DNA of 64,000 nt from the NCBI RefSeq assembly GCF_006716485.1, contig NZ_VFPD01000001.1, forward strand, positions 334,760 through 398,759. Reading direction: 5' to 3'. The notes beneath the pieces were generated by a model. That model saw only the letters and a list, made by a program, of their open reading frames with translations. It did no database searches and was not told the DNA's origin. The first letter of the stretch is position 1, and each line of letters opens with the position of its first letter. This stretch comes from Chryseobacterium aquifrigidense. Its GTDB lineage: Bacteria > Bacteroidota > Bacteroidia > Flavobacteriales > Weeksellaceae. Positions 53,406 to 60,831 of the stretch are shown one piece after another. The translations under genes and the position numbers were made by a program.

Positions 53406-54947
53406 TTAGTCAAATAGATGATGCAGATCATCCTCGCTGATCAGTGTCTGGTTTTCAGCAGAAGCATTTTCATCCTGAACATCGGCCAGCGTTTTAGTTT
53501 CCTGAATCAGTTTCCCATCCATATTATAAAGCTTTAACAAGATCCACTTCCCGCTGCGTTCAAGTTCTTTAGCTCCATCCCATGTTTTTATTCTGATTTT
53601 TCCGCTTTGAATGACACCTGCTTTTACAGAAGACTTATGTGCAGGTTTCCCTTTTACATACTGTGTGATTTGTGCCGTGAAGGAATAATCTTCCCCATCT
53701 TCACTGATCGGTTGTGTGAATGTATATAAAATAGTGCCTTTTGGGTCATAAACAGTTGCATCATAGCCTGTTTGTTTAGCGTTCAGCTTTTTTTCAAAAC
53801 TCAGCTTCGTGTTATTACCTTCAAAAAAGCTTTTGATATTTACGATAATACCTTCCTTATAGACTGTTTCATTAAAGCCTTCATAAGTGGTACCATTATA
53901 AGGGATACCATCTTTATATGTTAATGTAGATTTCAGCTTTCCCTCCGGGGAATAATATTTAATTTCCTGGATAAGATCATCTTTTAAAAATTGCTCGGAG
54001 GATAACTTTCCGTCTTCATCAAAATATTTACTGGTTACCTTTGAGCCTTTTTCATAAGTATCAATAGAGGAAATCTGTGAATATTCATAAGCCAGATGAT
54101 AATCATCCCCATCCATTGGATTATAAATATCATTTTCCTTATCATATTGGTAGACCAGATGACCTATTTTTTTACCCGACTCATCATAAGTGGTTTTATA
54201 GCCATCTTTTTTATTCATTTTCTGTTCCTGTAAAATCTTTCCGGTTTTGCTGTAGACAACACCTTCCTTTACACTGCCGTCCTTTCTGTATTTTTCTATC
54301 TTGGAAATCCTCATTGGGCTGGAATAATAATCCACCACCATATTTTCACCTGAACCGGAGGTAGTATTGCTGCCCAGGTATTTTCCTTTTTCACCGTAAT
54401 ATTTTGTTTCGGTGTTGCTGTCCTTATCAATGATGGTTTCATTTCTGATCCCTTTAATATCATCATCATAAACGGTTGTTTTTACGGGCGTTGAGTTTTC
54501 ATATTCGACCAGAATATTAAAATCCATCCCATCCTCAGCATCCTTATAACTGAACATCTTTCCTGAAAAACTTCCGTCGGCTTTATAAACGACATCTTCT
54601 GTCAGCCTGCCATTCATATCATAAGTCTGGGCAGGGCCAACCTGTTGTCCGTTGGAATAGGTGACAAAATTTAAAACCTTCCCTTCCTCAGTATACCAGG
54701 TTACTTTTCCTTCAAAAACTTCATTGTTGGGAGTGGTGTCTGAAGCCAATCCTTCCATTTGAAGTTTTCCATCCTTATAGAAATCTTTGATAAGGGTAAG
54801 TTTTCCTTTTGAAATCGTTTCACGGTAATATTCCATGTTGTCCTGAGTGGTTTTTTCCCAGTTTTCATCAAAATAAGTTTTCTCCTGTGCGCATACATTG
54901 ATGCTGAGTACCAGTGCAAGTAATGCTGAGGTAAATAATTTTTTCAT
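53406..54947 (-). CDS. Secreted YwqK/MORN-type repeat protein
   Basis: The 513-residue protein has a signal peptide (about 1-20, ending NVCAQ) and many repeats of 20-24 residues of the MORN/YwqK type, such as IKDFYKDGKLQMEGLA, VTWYTEEGKVLNFVTYSNGQ, TYDMNGRLTEDVVYKADGS and KYFDEDGKLSSEQFL. Databases often label such proteins as YwqK-family antitoxins; nothing here indicates a toxin-antitoxin pair. The repeats form extended beta hairpins that can bind protein or lipid. Predicted to be periplasmic or outer membrane. The gene stands alone. Confidence 0.75.
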   Translation of the reverse strand: MKKLFTSALLALVLSINVCAQEKTYFDENWEKTTQDNMEYYRETISKGKLTLIKDFYKDGKLQMEGLASDTTPNNEVFEGKVTWYTEEGKVLNFVTYSNGQQVGPAQTYDMNGRLTEDVVYKADGSFSGKMFSYKDAEDGMDFNILVEYENSTPVKTTVYDDDIKGIRNETIIDKDSNTETKYYGEKGKYLGSNTTSGSGENMVVDYYSSPMRISKIEKYRKDGSVKEGVVYSKTGKILQEQKMNKKDGYKTTYDESGKKIGHLVYQYDKENDIYNPMDGDDYHLAYEYSQISSIDTYEKGSKVTSKYFDEDGKLSSEQFLKDDLIQEIKYYSPEGKLKSTLTYKDGIPYNGTTYEGFNETVYKEGIIVNIKSFFEGNNTKLSFEKKLNAKQTGYDATVYDPKGTILYTFTQPISEDGEDYSFTAQITQYVKGKPAHKSSVKAGVIQSGKIRIKTWDGAKELERSGKWILLKLYNMDGKLIQETKTLADVQDENASAENQTLISEDDLHHLFD

Positions 54948-55334
54948 GTTTTTTTGTAAGCTTTGATATTTTTATATGATTAATGTGATGAACAGTGTTG
55001 AAAGAGATCTTCGTAGCGATCCAAAGAGAAGCGAAAAGGGCAGTAATTGTCCGCCATTGAAATAATTTCTACATTAAAGTTGTGTTTAAGTGATAGCCGG
55101 AACTAAAAAAAATACAGTGTTCCAGGCTTTGAGAGCGCAAATATATATGAAATTCATGAGAAATAATACAAAAAATGAACAGACTTGTTCGGTTTTTAAA
55201 GTAATGGTCTGATTTTTATGTTTTTAAATGTTGAAAATGATGTTTTAAAAATGTATCAAATTCAGCACTGTTTCCACTCACTGGATATACAAGAAAATTT
55301 ATTAAATTTAGCCAACAGAAAAATCTAATATTTC
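54948..55334. other. Divergent intergenic region upstream of the CoA-transferase A gene
   Basis: These 387 bp have no gene. TAAATTTA (55303-55310) is a possible -7 element for the downstream gene, with CTG rather than TTG at -33. I saw no strong inverted repeat. Confidence 0.4.
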
Positions 55335-56036
55335 ATGATAGATAAAAGAGTAAAAAATGCAAAGGAGGCCATCGAAGGAATTAATGATGGAATGACACTG
55401 ATGCTTGGCGGATTCGGACTTTGCGGAATCCCTGAAAACTCAATCAATGCTTTGGTAGAAAGCGATGTGAAAGATCTTACTTGTATTTCAAACAATGCAG
55501 GTGTGGATGATTTCGGATTAGGATTACTGCTTCACAAAAGACAGATTAAAAAAATGATCTCTTCCTATGTAGGAGAAAATGCTGAATTTGAAAGACAGAT
55601 GCTTTCAGGTGAATTGGATGTAGAACTTACTCCTCAGGGAACCTTAGCGGAAAAATGCAGAGCTGCTCAGGCTGGAATTCCTGCTTTTTACACTCCTGCA
55701 GGCTACGGAACTGAAGTAGCAGAAGGGAAAGAAGTAAAAGAATTCAAAGGAAAACCTCATATTCTGGAGCATGCTTACGATGCAGACTTTTCTATCGTAA
55801 AAGCATGGAAAGGTGATCATGCAGGAAATCTTATCTTCAAGGGATCTGCAAGAAACTTCAATCACCCAATGGCAGGTGCTGCAAAGATTACCATTGCTGA
55901 AGTAGAAGAATTGGTAGAACCGGGACAATTGGATCCGAATGAAATTCATATTCCGGGAATCATGATTCAAAGAATTTTCCAGGGAGAAAAATTTGAAAAA
56001 AGAATTGAACAGAGAACTGTAAGAACTAAAGAATAA
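55335..56036 (+). CDS. 3-oxoacid CoA-transferase subunit A
   Basis: Subunit A of a heterodimeric SCOT-type enzyme, which moves CoA from succinyl-CoA to acetoacetate (or related 3-oxoacids) in ketone-body use. The 233-residue protein shows [15 protein letters not shown] (22-36), [12 protein letters not shown], the [11 protein letters not shown] region and the C-terminal [11 protein letters not shown]. The partner subunit B is not adjacent: it lies at 58014, beyond an ABC transporter gene on the opposite strand. A strong bidirectional terminator follows, so the two subunits must be transcribed separately. Confidence 0.93.
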   Translation: MIDKRVKNAKEAIEGINDGMTLMLGGFGLCGIPENSINALVESDVKDLTCISNNAGVDDFGLGLLLHKRQIKKMISSYVGENAEFERQMLSGELDVELTPQGTLAEKCRAAQAGIPAFYTPAGYGTEVAEGKEVKEFKGKPHILEHAYDADFSIVKAWKGDHAGNLIFKGSARNFNHPMAGAAKITIAEVEELVEPGQLDPNEIHIPGIMIQRIFQGEKFEKRIEQRTVRTKE

Positions 56037-56052
56037 GTTCAAAACAATAAAA

Positions 56053-56090
56053 ATAAAAAGCGCTGAATATTTCATCAGCGCTTTTTTTAT
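56053..56090. terminator. Bidirectional terminator between CoA-transferase A and the ABC transporter
   Basis: A 12-bp stem (56055-56066 with 56075-56086) has A residues on the left and T residues on the right. Its right flank overlaps the stop codon of the ABC transporter gene. Confidence 0.88.
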
Positions 56091-57889
56091 GCTTGGGGAG
56101 TAAGTGTTTTTCTTTCTCCGATTTGTTGTCTCCACATGGCATAGTAAAGCCCTTTTTCGTCAATAAGATTGGCATGAGATCCGGTTTCTACAACCTGTCC
56201 GCGTTCAAGAACATAAATTTTATCTGCATGCATAATCGTACTTAAACGATGCGCAATGAGAACGGTAATCTGTTCTCTTTCTTTGGAAATATTCTTGATG
56301 GTAGTGGTAATTTCTTCTTCCGTGATACTGTCCAGTGCAGAAGTAGCTTCATCAAAAATTAAAAGATGAGGTTTTCTTAAAAGAGCTCTTGCGATAGCGA
56401 TTCTTTGCTTTTCACCACCGCTCAGCTTCAGGCCGCCTTCACCGATAACAGTTTCAATTCCTTTTTCGGCTCTTTCCAATAATGCGGTGCAACTTGACTT
56501 CTGTAAAGCAATGGCCAGTTCCTCTTCCGTAGCTGAAGGATTAACGAAAAGAAGGTTTTCTTTAATCGTTCCGGCAAACAACTGAGTATCCTGTGTGACA
56601 AAACCAATCTGATTTCTCAGTTCGTCAAAATCAAATTCCTTTCCATTGATACCATTGTAAAAAATATTTCCTTCCTGAGGTCTGTACAATCCAACCAGCA
56701 GTTTCACCAAAGTACTTTTTCCGGAACCGCTCGGTCCCACAAAAGCAATGGTTTCACCGTTTTTAAGATCAAAAGAAATATTATTTAAAGCTTTGTACTG
56801 AGCAGACTGATGCTTGAAAGAAACATGTTTGAATTCCAGTTCCTCAATAGCTCCGATTTGTTTCGGATGAAGAGGTTTTTCTTCTACCTCTTTTTTCATC
56901 AAACGGTCAAAATTCTGAAGTGAAGCTTCTGCCTCACGATAAGAAATAATAATGTTTCCAATTTCCTGCATAGGCCCGAAAATAAAGAAACCGTAAAACA
57001 TCAGCGACAGATATTGGCCCGGAGTTACAATGTTTTTAAAAATTAAAAATAAAAGGGTCAGGGTAATCAACTGTTGAAGAAAATTAACCATGGTTCCCTG
57101 GATAAAACTCAAAGAACGGATGCTTTTCACCTTTCTAAGTTCAAGCCCAAGAATCTTATACGTATTGTTATTTAAACGGATCACTTCCTGATTGGTTAAT
57201 CCTAAACTTTTGACAATTTCAATGTTTCTTAAGCTTTCAGTAGTACTTCCGGCTAAAGCTGTGGTTTCAGTCACAATATTTTTCTGAATCACTTTTATTC
57301 TCTTGCTCAATAAATTGGTGACGATGGCAATAAAAAAAATCCCGCAGATATAAACCGGCATGATAGACCAGTGTAAACGGATCGCATACACCGAAACGAA
57401 AATAATACTTACCAGAATTCCGAAGAAAATATTAATGAAATTCGTAATGAATTTTACCGTATCTTCTCTTACTTTCGTCAAAATAGACAAGGTTTCACCG
57501 CTTCTCTGATCTTCAAACTCCTGATAGGGCAATGCCATCGAGTGTTTTAATCCGTCTGTAAATATTTTTGCTCCAAACTTTTGAGTAATTACACTGACCA
57601 CATAATCCTGAAAAGCTTTCGCAATTCTGCTCACCATGGCAGTCCCGATAAGCAGCCCCAAAAAGTAAAAAGCACCGTGATAGGCAGAGCTTCCGTATAA
57701 ATATTCATTCAGGTTTCTGGGCAATAGTTTTTCCTTATCAAAAAAGTTGGGATGAGTAACCAGCTGATCCAGGATATTTCCTGTAATGGCCGGAGCAAAT
57801 AAAGAGAAAACCTGGTTAATAGTAGCCAAAAATAAAGAGATGATAATCAGCCACTGATAGGGTTTAAGATATCTAAAAAGTATTTTCAT
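56087..57889 (-). CDS. ABC exporter (fused membrane and ATPase domains)
   Basis: The 600-residue half-transporter has six membrane segments (about 15-35, 72-92, 148-168, 176-192, 265-285 and 290-308). Its nucleotide-binding domain carries Walker A GPSGSGKST (385-393), the Q-loop IGFVTQDTQLFAG, signature LSGGEKQRIAIARAL and Walker B LLIFDEATSALD. It resembles MsbA/MDR-type homodimeric exporters for lipids or drugs. The gene separates the two CoA-transferase subunit genes and is divergent from subunit B; a 10-bp inverted repeat lies in the shared upstream region. Confidence 0.92.
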   Translation of the reverse strand: MKILFRYLKPYQWLIIISLFLATINQVFSLFAPAITGNILDQLVTHPNFFDKEKLLPRNLNEYLYGSSAYHGAFYFLGLLIGTAMVSRIAKAFQDYVVSVITQKFGAKIFTDGLKHSMALPYQEFEDQRSGETLSILTKVREDTVKFITNFINIFFGILVSIIFVSVYAIRLHWSIMPVYICGIFFIAIVTNLLSKRIKVIQKNIVTETTALAGSTTESLRNIEIVKSLGLTNQEVIRLNNNTYKILGLELRKVKSIRSLSFIQGTMVNFLQQLITLTLLFLIFKNIVTPGQYLSLMFYGFFIFGPMQEIGNIIISYREAEASLQNFDRLMKKEVEEKPLHPKQIGAIEELEFKHVSFKHQSAQYKALNNISFDLKNGETIAFVGPSGSGKSTLVKLLVGLYRPQEGNIFYNGINGKEFDFDELRNQIGFVTQDTQLFAGTIKENLLFVNPSATEEELAIALQKSSCTALLERAEKGIETVIGEGGLKLSGGEKQRIAIARALLRKPHLLIFDEATSALDSITEEEITTTIKNISKEREQITVLIAHRLSTIMHADKIYVLERGQVVETGSHANLIDEKGLYYAMWRQQIGERKTLTPQA

Positions 57890-57948
57890 TCTATTAAAAA
57901 ATAATGGAACAAAATTACAGATATTATTTTAACTAACAGTGTTAATTG

Positions 57949-57978
57949 TTGAATACAACAAAGCCCTTTTGTATTCAA
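57949..57978. promoter_or_regulatory. Candidate operator: perfect 10-bp inverted repeat
   Basis: TTGAATACAA (57949-57958) and TTGTATTCAA (57969-57978) are exact complements with a 10-nt spacer, so the arm centres are 20 bp apart, two helical turns. It lies between the divergent ABC transporter and CoA-transferase B genes. This is the usual geometry for a dimeric repressor site; a regulator gene is not adjacent. Confidence 0.5.
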
Positions 57979-58013
57979 GTGAAAATAATTAAATTGCAGT
58001 CTAAGTTTTTATT

Positions 58014-58667
58014 ATGCTTACAAAAGAACAAATTGCCAAAAGAATTTCAAAAGAACTGAAAGATCGTTATTATGTAAACCTGGGAATTGGGATTCCTACT
58101 TTGGTTGCCAACTATGTTCCGGAAGGTATTTCCGTAGAATTCCAGAGTGAAAATGGAGTTTTGGGAATGGGACCTTTCCCTTTCGAAGGAGAAGAAGATG
58201 CGGATATCATTAATGCCGGAAAACAGACTATTACTATTCTGGAAGGAGGCTCATTCTTTGATTCTGCCTTTAGTTTCGGGATGATCCGTGGTCAGAAAGT
58301 AGACCTTACTATCCTTGGAGCAATGGAAGTTTCAGAAAACGGAGATATTGCCAACTGGAAAATTCCGGGAAAAATGGTAAAAGGAATGGGAGGTGCAATG
58401 GACCTTGTAGCTTCTGCTGAAAATATAATCGTTGCTATGATGCACGTGAACAAGGCAGGAGAAAGCAAAATCCTTAAGAAATGTACACTTCCTCTAACAG
58501 GAGTAAACTGTGTGAAAAAAGTAGTTACTGAACTAGCTGTTCTGGATGTAACTCCGGCAGGTTTTAAGCTGGTAGAAAGAGCACCAGGCGTTTCAGTAGA
58601 AGAGATTATTAAAGCTACAGAAGCAGATCTGATCATTGAAGGAGAAATTCCTGAAATGCAGTTCTAA
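58014..58667 (+). CDS. 3-oxoacid CoA-transferase subunit B
   Basis: The 217-residue catalytic subunit carries VNLGIGIPTLVANYVP (21-36) and the active-site glutamate in QSENGVLG (Glu46). Later conserved blocks are GMIRGQKVDLTILGAMEVS and KMVKGMGGAMDLV, then HVNKAGESKILKKCTLPLTG. It pairs with subunit A at 55335-56036 despite the intervening gene. The start is the ATG 124 nt after the divergent ABC gene start. It ends in a very stable terminator. Confidence 0.94.
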   Translation: MLTKEQIAKRISKELKDRYYVNLGIGIPTLVANYVPEGISVEFQSENGVLGMGPFPFEGEEDADIINAGKQTITILEGGSFFDSAFSFGMIRGQKVDLTILGAMEVSENGDIANWKIPGKMVKGMGGAMDLVASAENIIVAMMHVNKAGESKILKKCTLPLTGVNCVKKVVTELAVLDVTPAGFKLVERAPGVSVEEIIKATEADLIIEGEIPEMQF

Positions 58668-58683
58668 TCTGATGATCAATATA

Positions 58684-58722
58684 AAAAGTTTCGGCCTCAC
58701 AAAGTGAGGCCGAAACTTTTAT
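58684..58722 (+). terminator. Terminator of CoA-transferase B
   Basis: A perfect 17-bp stem (58684-58700 with 58704-58720) with loop AAA. Confidence 0.92.
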
Positions 58723-58739
58723 AAAACATAGCAAATAAA

Positions 58740-58931
58740 CCGACATAGGAACCCGGAGCGTTAAAAAAATAAGTCCTGTGAACGTTAAAAAAATTCTCCT
58801 GTCCGAAGCGCGAGACAAAATCAGAACCAATTAAGCAATAATAATTTCGCGCAAGTTTAGAATTTTTAGAGAACAGGAATTATTTTTAGCGAAGAGGTCC
58901 AGGTCTTGAACTTTTGTTTTAAGACAAAAAA
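58740..58931 (+). repeat. Tandem unit R1
   Basis: Shortest core: about 10 bases within the final CTTTTGTTTC stretch are missing, but the complementary GTCTTGAA and TTTAAGAC are kept. The 5' part has the AGCGTTAAAAAAATAA variant and the 3' part has ACAGGAATTA. Confidence 0.85.
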
Positions 58932-58985
58932 CAATGCCTTTGTTCATTTATACTCAAACAAATATTTATACAAATGAGTTTAAAA

Positions 58986-59190
58986 CCGACATAGGAACTC
59001 GCAGCGTCAAAAAAATAAATCCTGAGAACGTTAAGAAAATTCTCCTGTCCGAAGCGCGAGACAAATTCAGAACCGATTAAGCAATAATGATTTCGCGCAA
59101 GTTTAGAATTTTTAGAGAACAGAACTTATTTTTAGCGGAGAGATCCAAGTCTTGAACTTTTGTTTCTTTTGTTTCAAGACAAAAGAAATT
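58986..59190 (+). repeat. Tandem unit R2
   Basis: The 5' part has the AGCGTCAAAAAAATAA variant with CCTGAGAACG; the 3' part has ACAGAACTTA. Confidence 0.85.
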
Positions 59191-59258
59191 AAAACAGTAA
59201 CAAAACAGAGCCCTTGTCATGTATGCTCAGACAAATAGTTCTATAGATACCTTTCACC

Positions 59259-59463
59259 CCGACATCGGAACTTGGAGCGTTAAAAAAATAATTTCTGTGA
59301 ACGTTAAGAAAATTCTCCTGTCCGAAGCGCGAGACAAATTCAGAACCGATTAAGCAATAATGATTTCGCGCAAGTTTAGAATTTTTAGAGAACAGAACTT
59401 ATTTTTAGCGGAGAGATCCAAGTCTTGAACTTTTGTTTCTTTTGTTTCAAGACAAAAGAAATT
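59259..59463 (+). repeat. Tandem unit R3
   Basis: The 5' part has the AGCGTTAAAAAAATAA variant with CTGTGAACG, like R1. From about 59308 to the end it is nearly identical to R2. Confidence 0.85.
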
Positions 59464-59527
59464 AACACATAAAAAAACACTGTTATTATCATTTAGGCCA
59501 GACAAATAGTTCTATAGCTGACTTTAA

Positions 59528-59732
59528 ACGACATCGGAACTCGCAGCGTCAAAAAAATAACTCCTGAGAACGTTAAAAAAATTCTCCTGTCCGAAGCGCG
59601 AGACAAACTTAGAACTGATTAAGAAATAATGAATTCGCGTAAGTTTAGAATTTTTAGAGAACAGGAATTATTTTTAGCGGAGAGATCCAGGTCTTGAACT
59701 TTTGTTTCTTTTGTTTCAAGACAAAAGAAATT
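59528..59732 (+). repeat. Tandem unit R4
   Basis: The 5' part matches R2 (AGCGTCAAAAAAATAA, CCTGAGAACG). The 3' part has ACAGGAATTA and CCAGGTCTTG as in R1. Several private changes lie in the middle. Confidence 0.85.
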
Positions 59733-59735
59733 ATA

Positions 59736-59766
59736 GCAAAAAAGCTGTTTCATCATGAAACAGCTT
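59736..59766 (-). terminator. Terminator of the DUF4197 gene
   Basis: An 11-bp stem (59742-59752 with 59756-59766) is preceded by an A-run, giving a U-tract on the minus-strand transcript. Confidence 0.82.
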
Positions 59767-59790
59767 CTATATATTTAGTCTAATCTTATT

Positions 59791-60600
59791 TTATTTCCCA
59801 TCCTGAGCTCCAAACACCTTTTGCAGAATACTCGTAGTCCTCATAGCAGGCGTATTCCTGATTCCGCTTTCTTTATCGGCAACCATTTTGAAAACACCGT
59901 TGATGGTTTCTGTAGTGACATATTCGTTAAGATCAGTAGTTACAGCTTGTCCGGTAAACGTATTATATTTTGAAATCAGATTTTTCCAAAGGGTGTCAGC
60001 ACCTACTTTACCTAAAGAAGCTTTTACTTTGGGCTGAAAGGCATTAAACAGCTGAGTCTGGGTTTTTCCCTGCAGATAACTTGTTGCAGCATTGTTACTG
60101 CCTAACAGGATGTTTTTGGCATCTGTAATCGTCATAGAAGTAATAGCATTTGTAAAAATAGGTGCAGCTTCTGTTACGGCATCTTCGGCAGCTCTGTTCA
60201 GTAATTTCACCCCTTCATCAGCAAGGCTTCCCATTCCGATGGAACGTAGCGTTGTATCGATCTTTCTTAATTTTTCAGGCATTAAAATCTTTACTGCTTC
60301 ATTTTTGAAGAAGCCATCGGTGACCGCCAGTTTTTTTACACCATCTGTTACTCCCATAGTTAAAGCTTCTTTTAATCCTGAAGAAATCTGACTGGAAGTA
60401 AGGTTTCCAATATTGGCAGATGAATTGCCTGAGGTGGTAGTGGTTGTCTTGGTAGAAGTTATTGTACCATTATTTTTTACTGGAACATTAAGATCTACAC
60501 CAGTTTTATCTTTAACAGCAGATTTTATAATATCAAAAATTTGTGCCTGAGCTGATAAAGAAAATAATAAAGCGGCTGCCAGAAAAATGTTTTTTTTCAT
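59791..60600 (-). CDS. DUF4197 family secreted protein
   Basis: The 269-residue protein has a signal peptide (1-19, ending LSAQA) and a Ser/Thr-rich linker (TSTKTTTTTSGNSSAN). The DUF4197 domain (about 65-265) contains SSGLKEALTMGVTDGVKKLA, FFKNEAVKILMPEKLRKI, MNRAAEDAV-like LNRAAEDAVTEAAPIFTNAI and DAKNILLGSNNAATSYLQ. DUF4197 is all-helical, periplasmic or outer-membrane in other groups, with unknown function. The gene is monocistronic. Confidence 0.88.
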   Translation of the reverse strand: MKKNIFLAAALLFSLSAQAQIFDIIKSAVKDKTGVDLNVPVKNNGTITSTKTTTTTSGNSSANIGNLTSSQISSGLKEALTMGVTDGVKKLAVTDGFFKNEAVKILMPEKLRKIDTTLRSIGMGSLADEGVKLLNRAAEDAVTEAAPIFTNAITSMTITDAKNILLGSNNAATSYLQGKTQTQLFNAFQPKVKASLGKVGADTLWKNLISKYNTFTGQAVTTDLNEYVTTETINGVFKMVADKESGIRNTPAMRTTSILQKVFGAQDGK

Positions 60601-60831
60601 CCTATTTTTTTACAAATTTAAACCTTTAATTTTTTTAAGTCGACTAAATTGATCAAAAAGCAAACCATAATATTTAGTATTTAATAGAATAATTTCTATA
60701 TGGAATACTTGAACAACGGTAAATTATTCATTTTACAAGAATCTAAACAATTAACGTATTTAATTTGTTTTTAAAAAGGTTCAAAGAGTTTTGAAAAATA
60801 ATTATCTTAGCTCAAACCTTAACCCCATCTC

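Larger units (their letters stand above)
58740..59732. repeat. Tandem array of four roughly 270-bp repeat units, gene-free
   Basis: Four copies of a conserved core of 192-205 bp start at 58740, 58986, 59259 and about 59528 (periods 246, 273, 269). Each core runs from CGACATnGGAACnnGnAGCGT through TGTCCGAAGCGCGAGACAAA and CGCAAGTTTAGAATTTTTAG to GTCTTGAACTTTTGTTT and an AAGACAAAAnA end. Spacers between cores also share sequence (GACAAATAGTTCTATAG after copies 2 and 3). No long open frame is maintained in all copies. No transposase, target-site duplication or CRISPR geometry is seen. Confidence 0.9.

Noticed and set aside
53406..54947. Toxin-antitoxin system, suggested by the YwqK antitoxin label of this repeat type
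   Set aside because: The protein is a secreted MORN-like repeat protein standing alone; no toxin partner is nearby.
55644..56135. 163-residue minus-strand frame over the CoA-transferase A gene
   Set aside because: It overlaps conserved coding sequence of the opposite strand and runs through the terminator; its Phe/Ser-rich composition is typical of an antisense shadow.
58740..59732. CRISPR array or insertion sequence
   Set aside because: Repeat units of about 205 bp with related spacers do not fit CRISPR, and there is no transposase frame or terminal inverted repeat pair.
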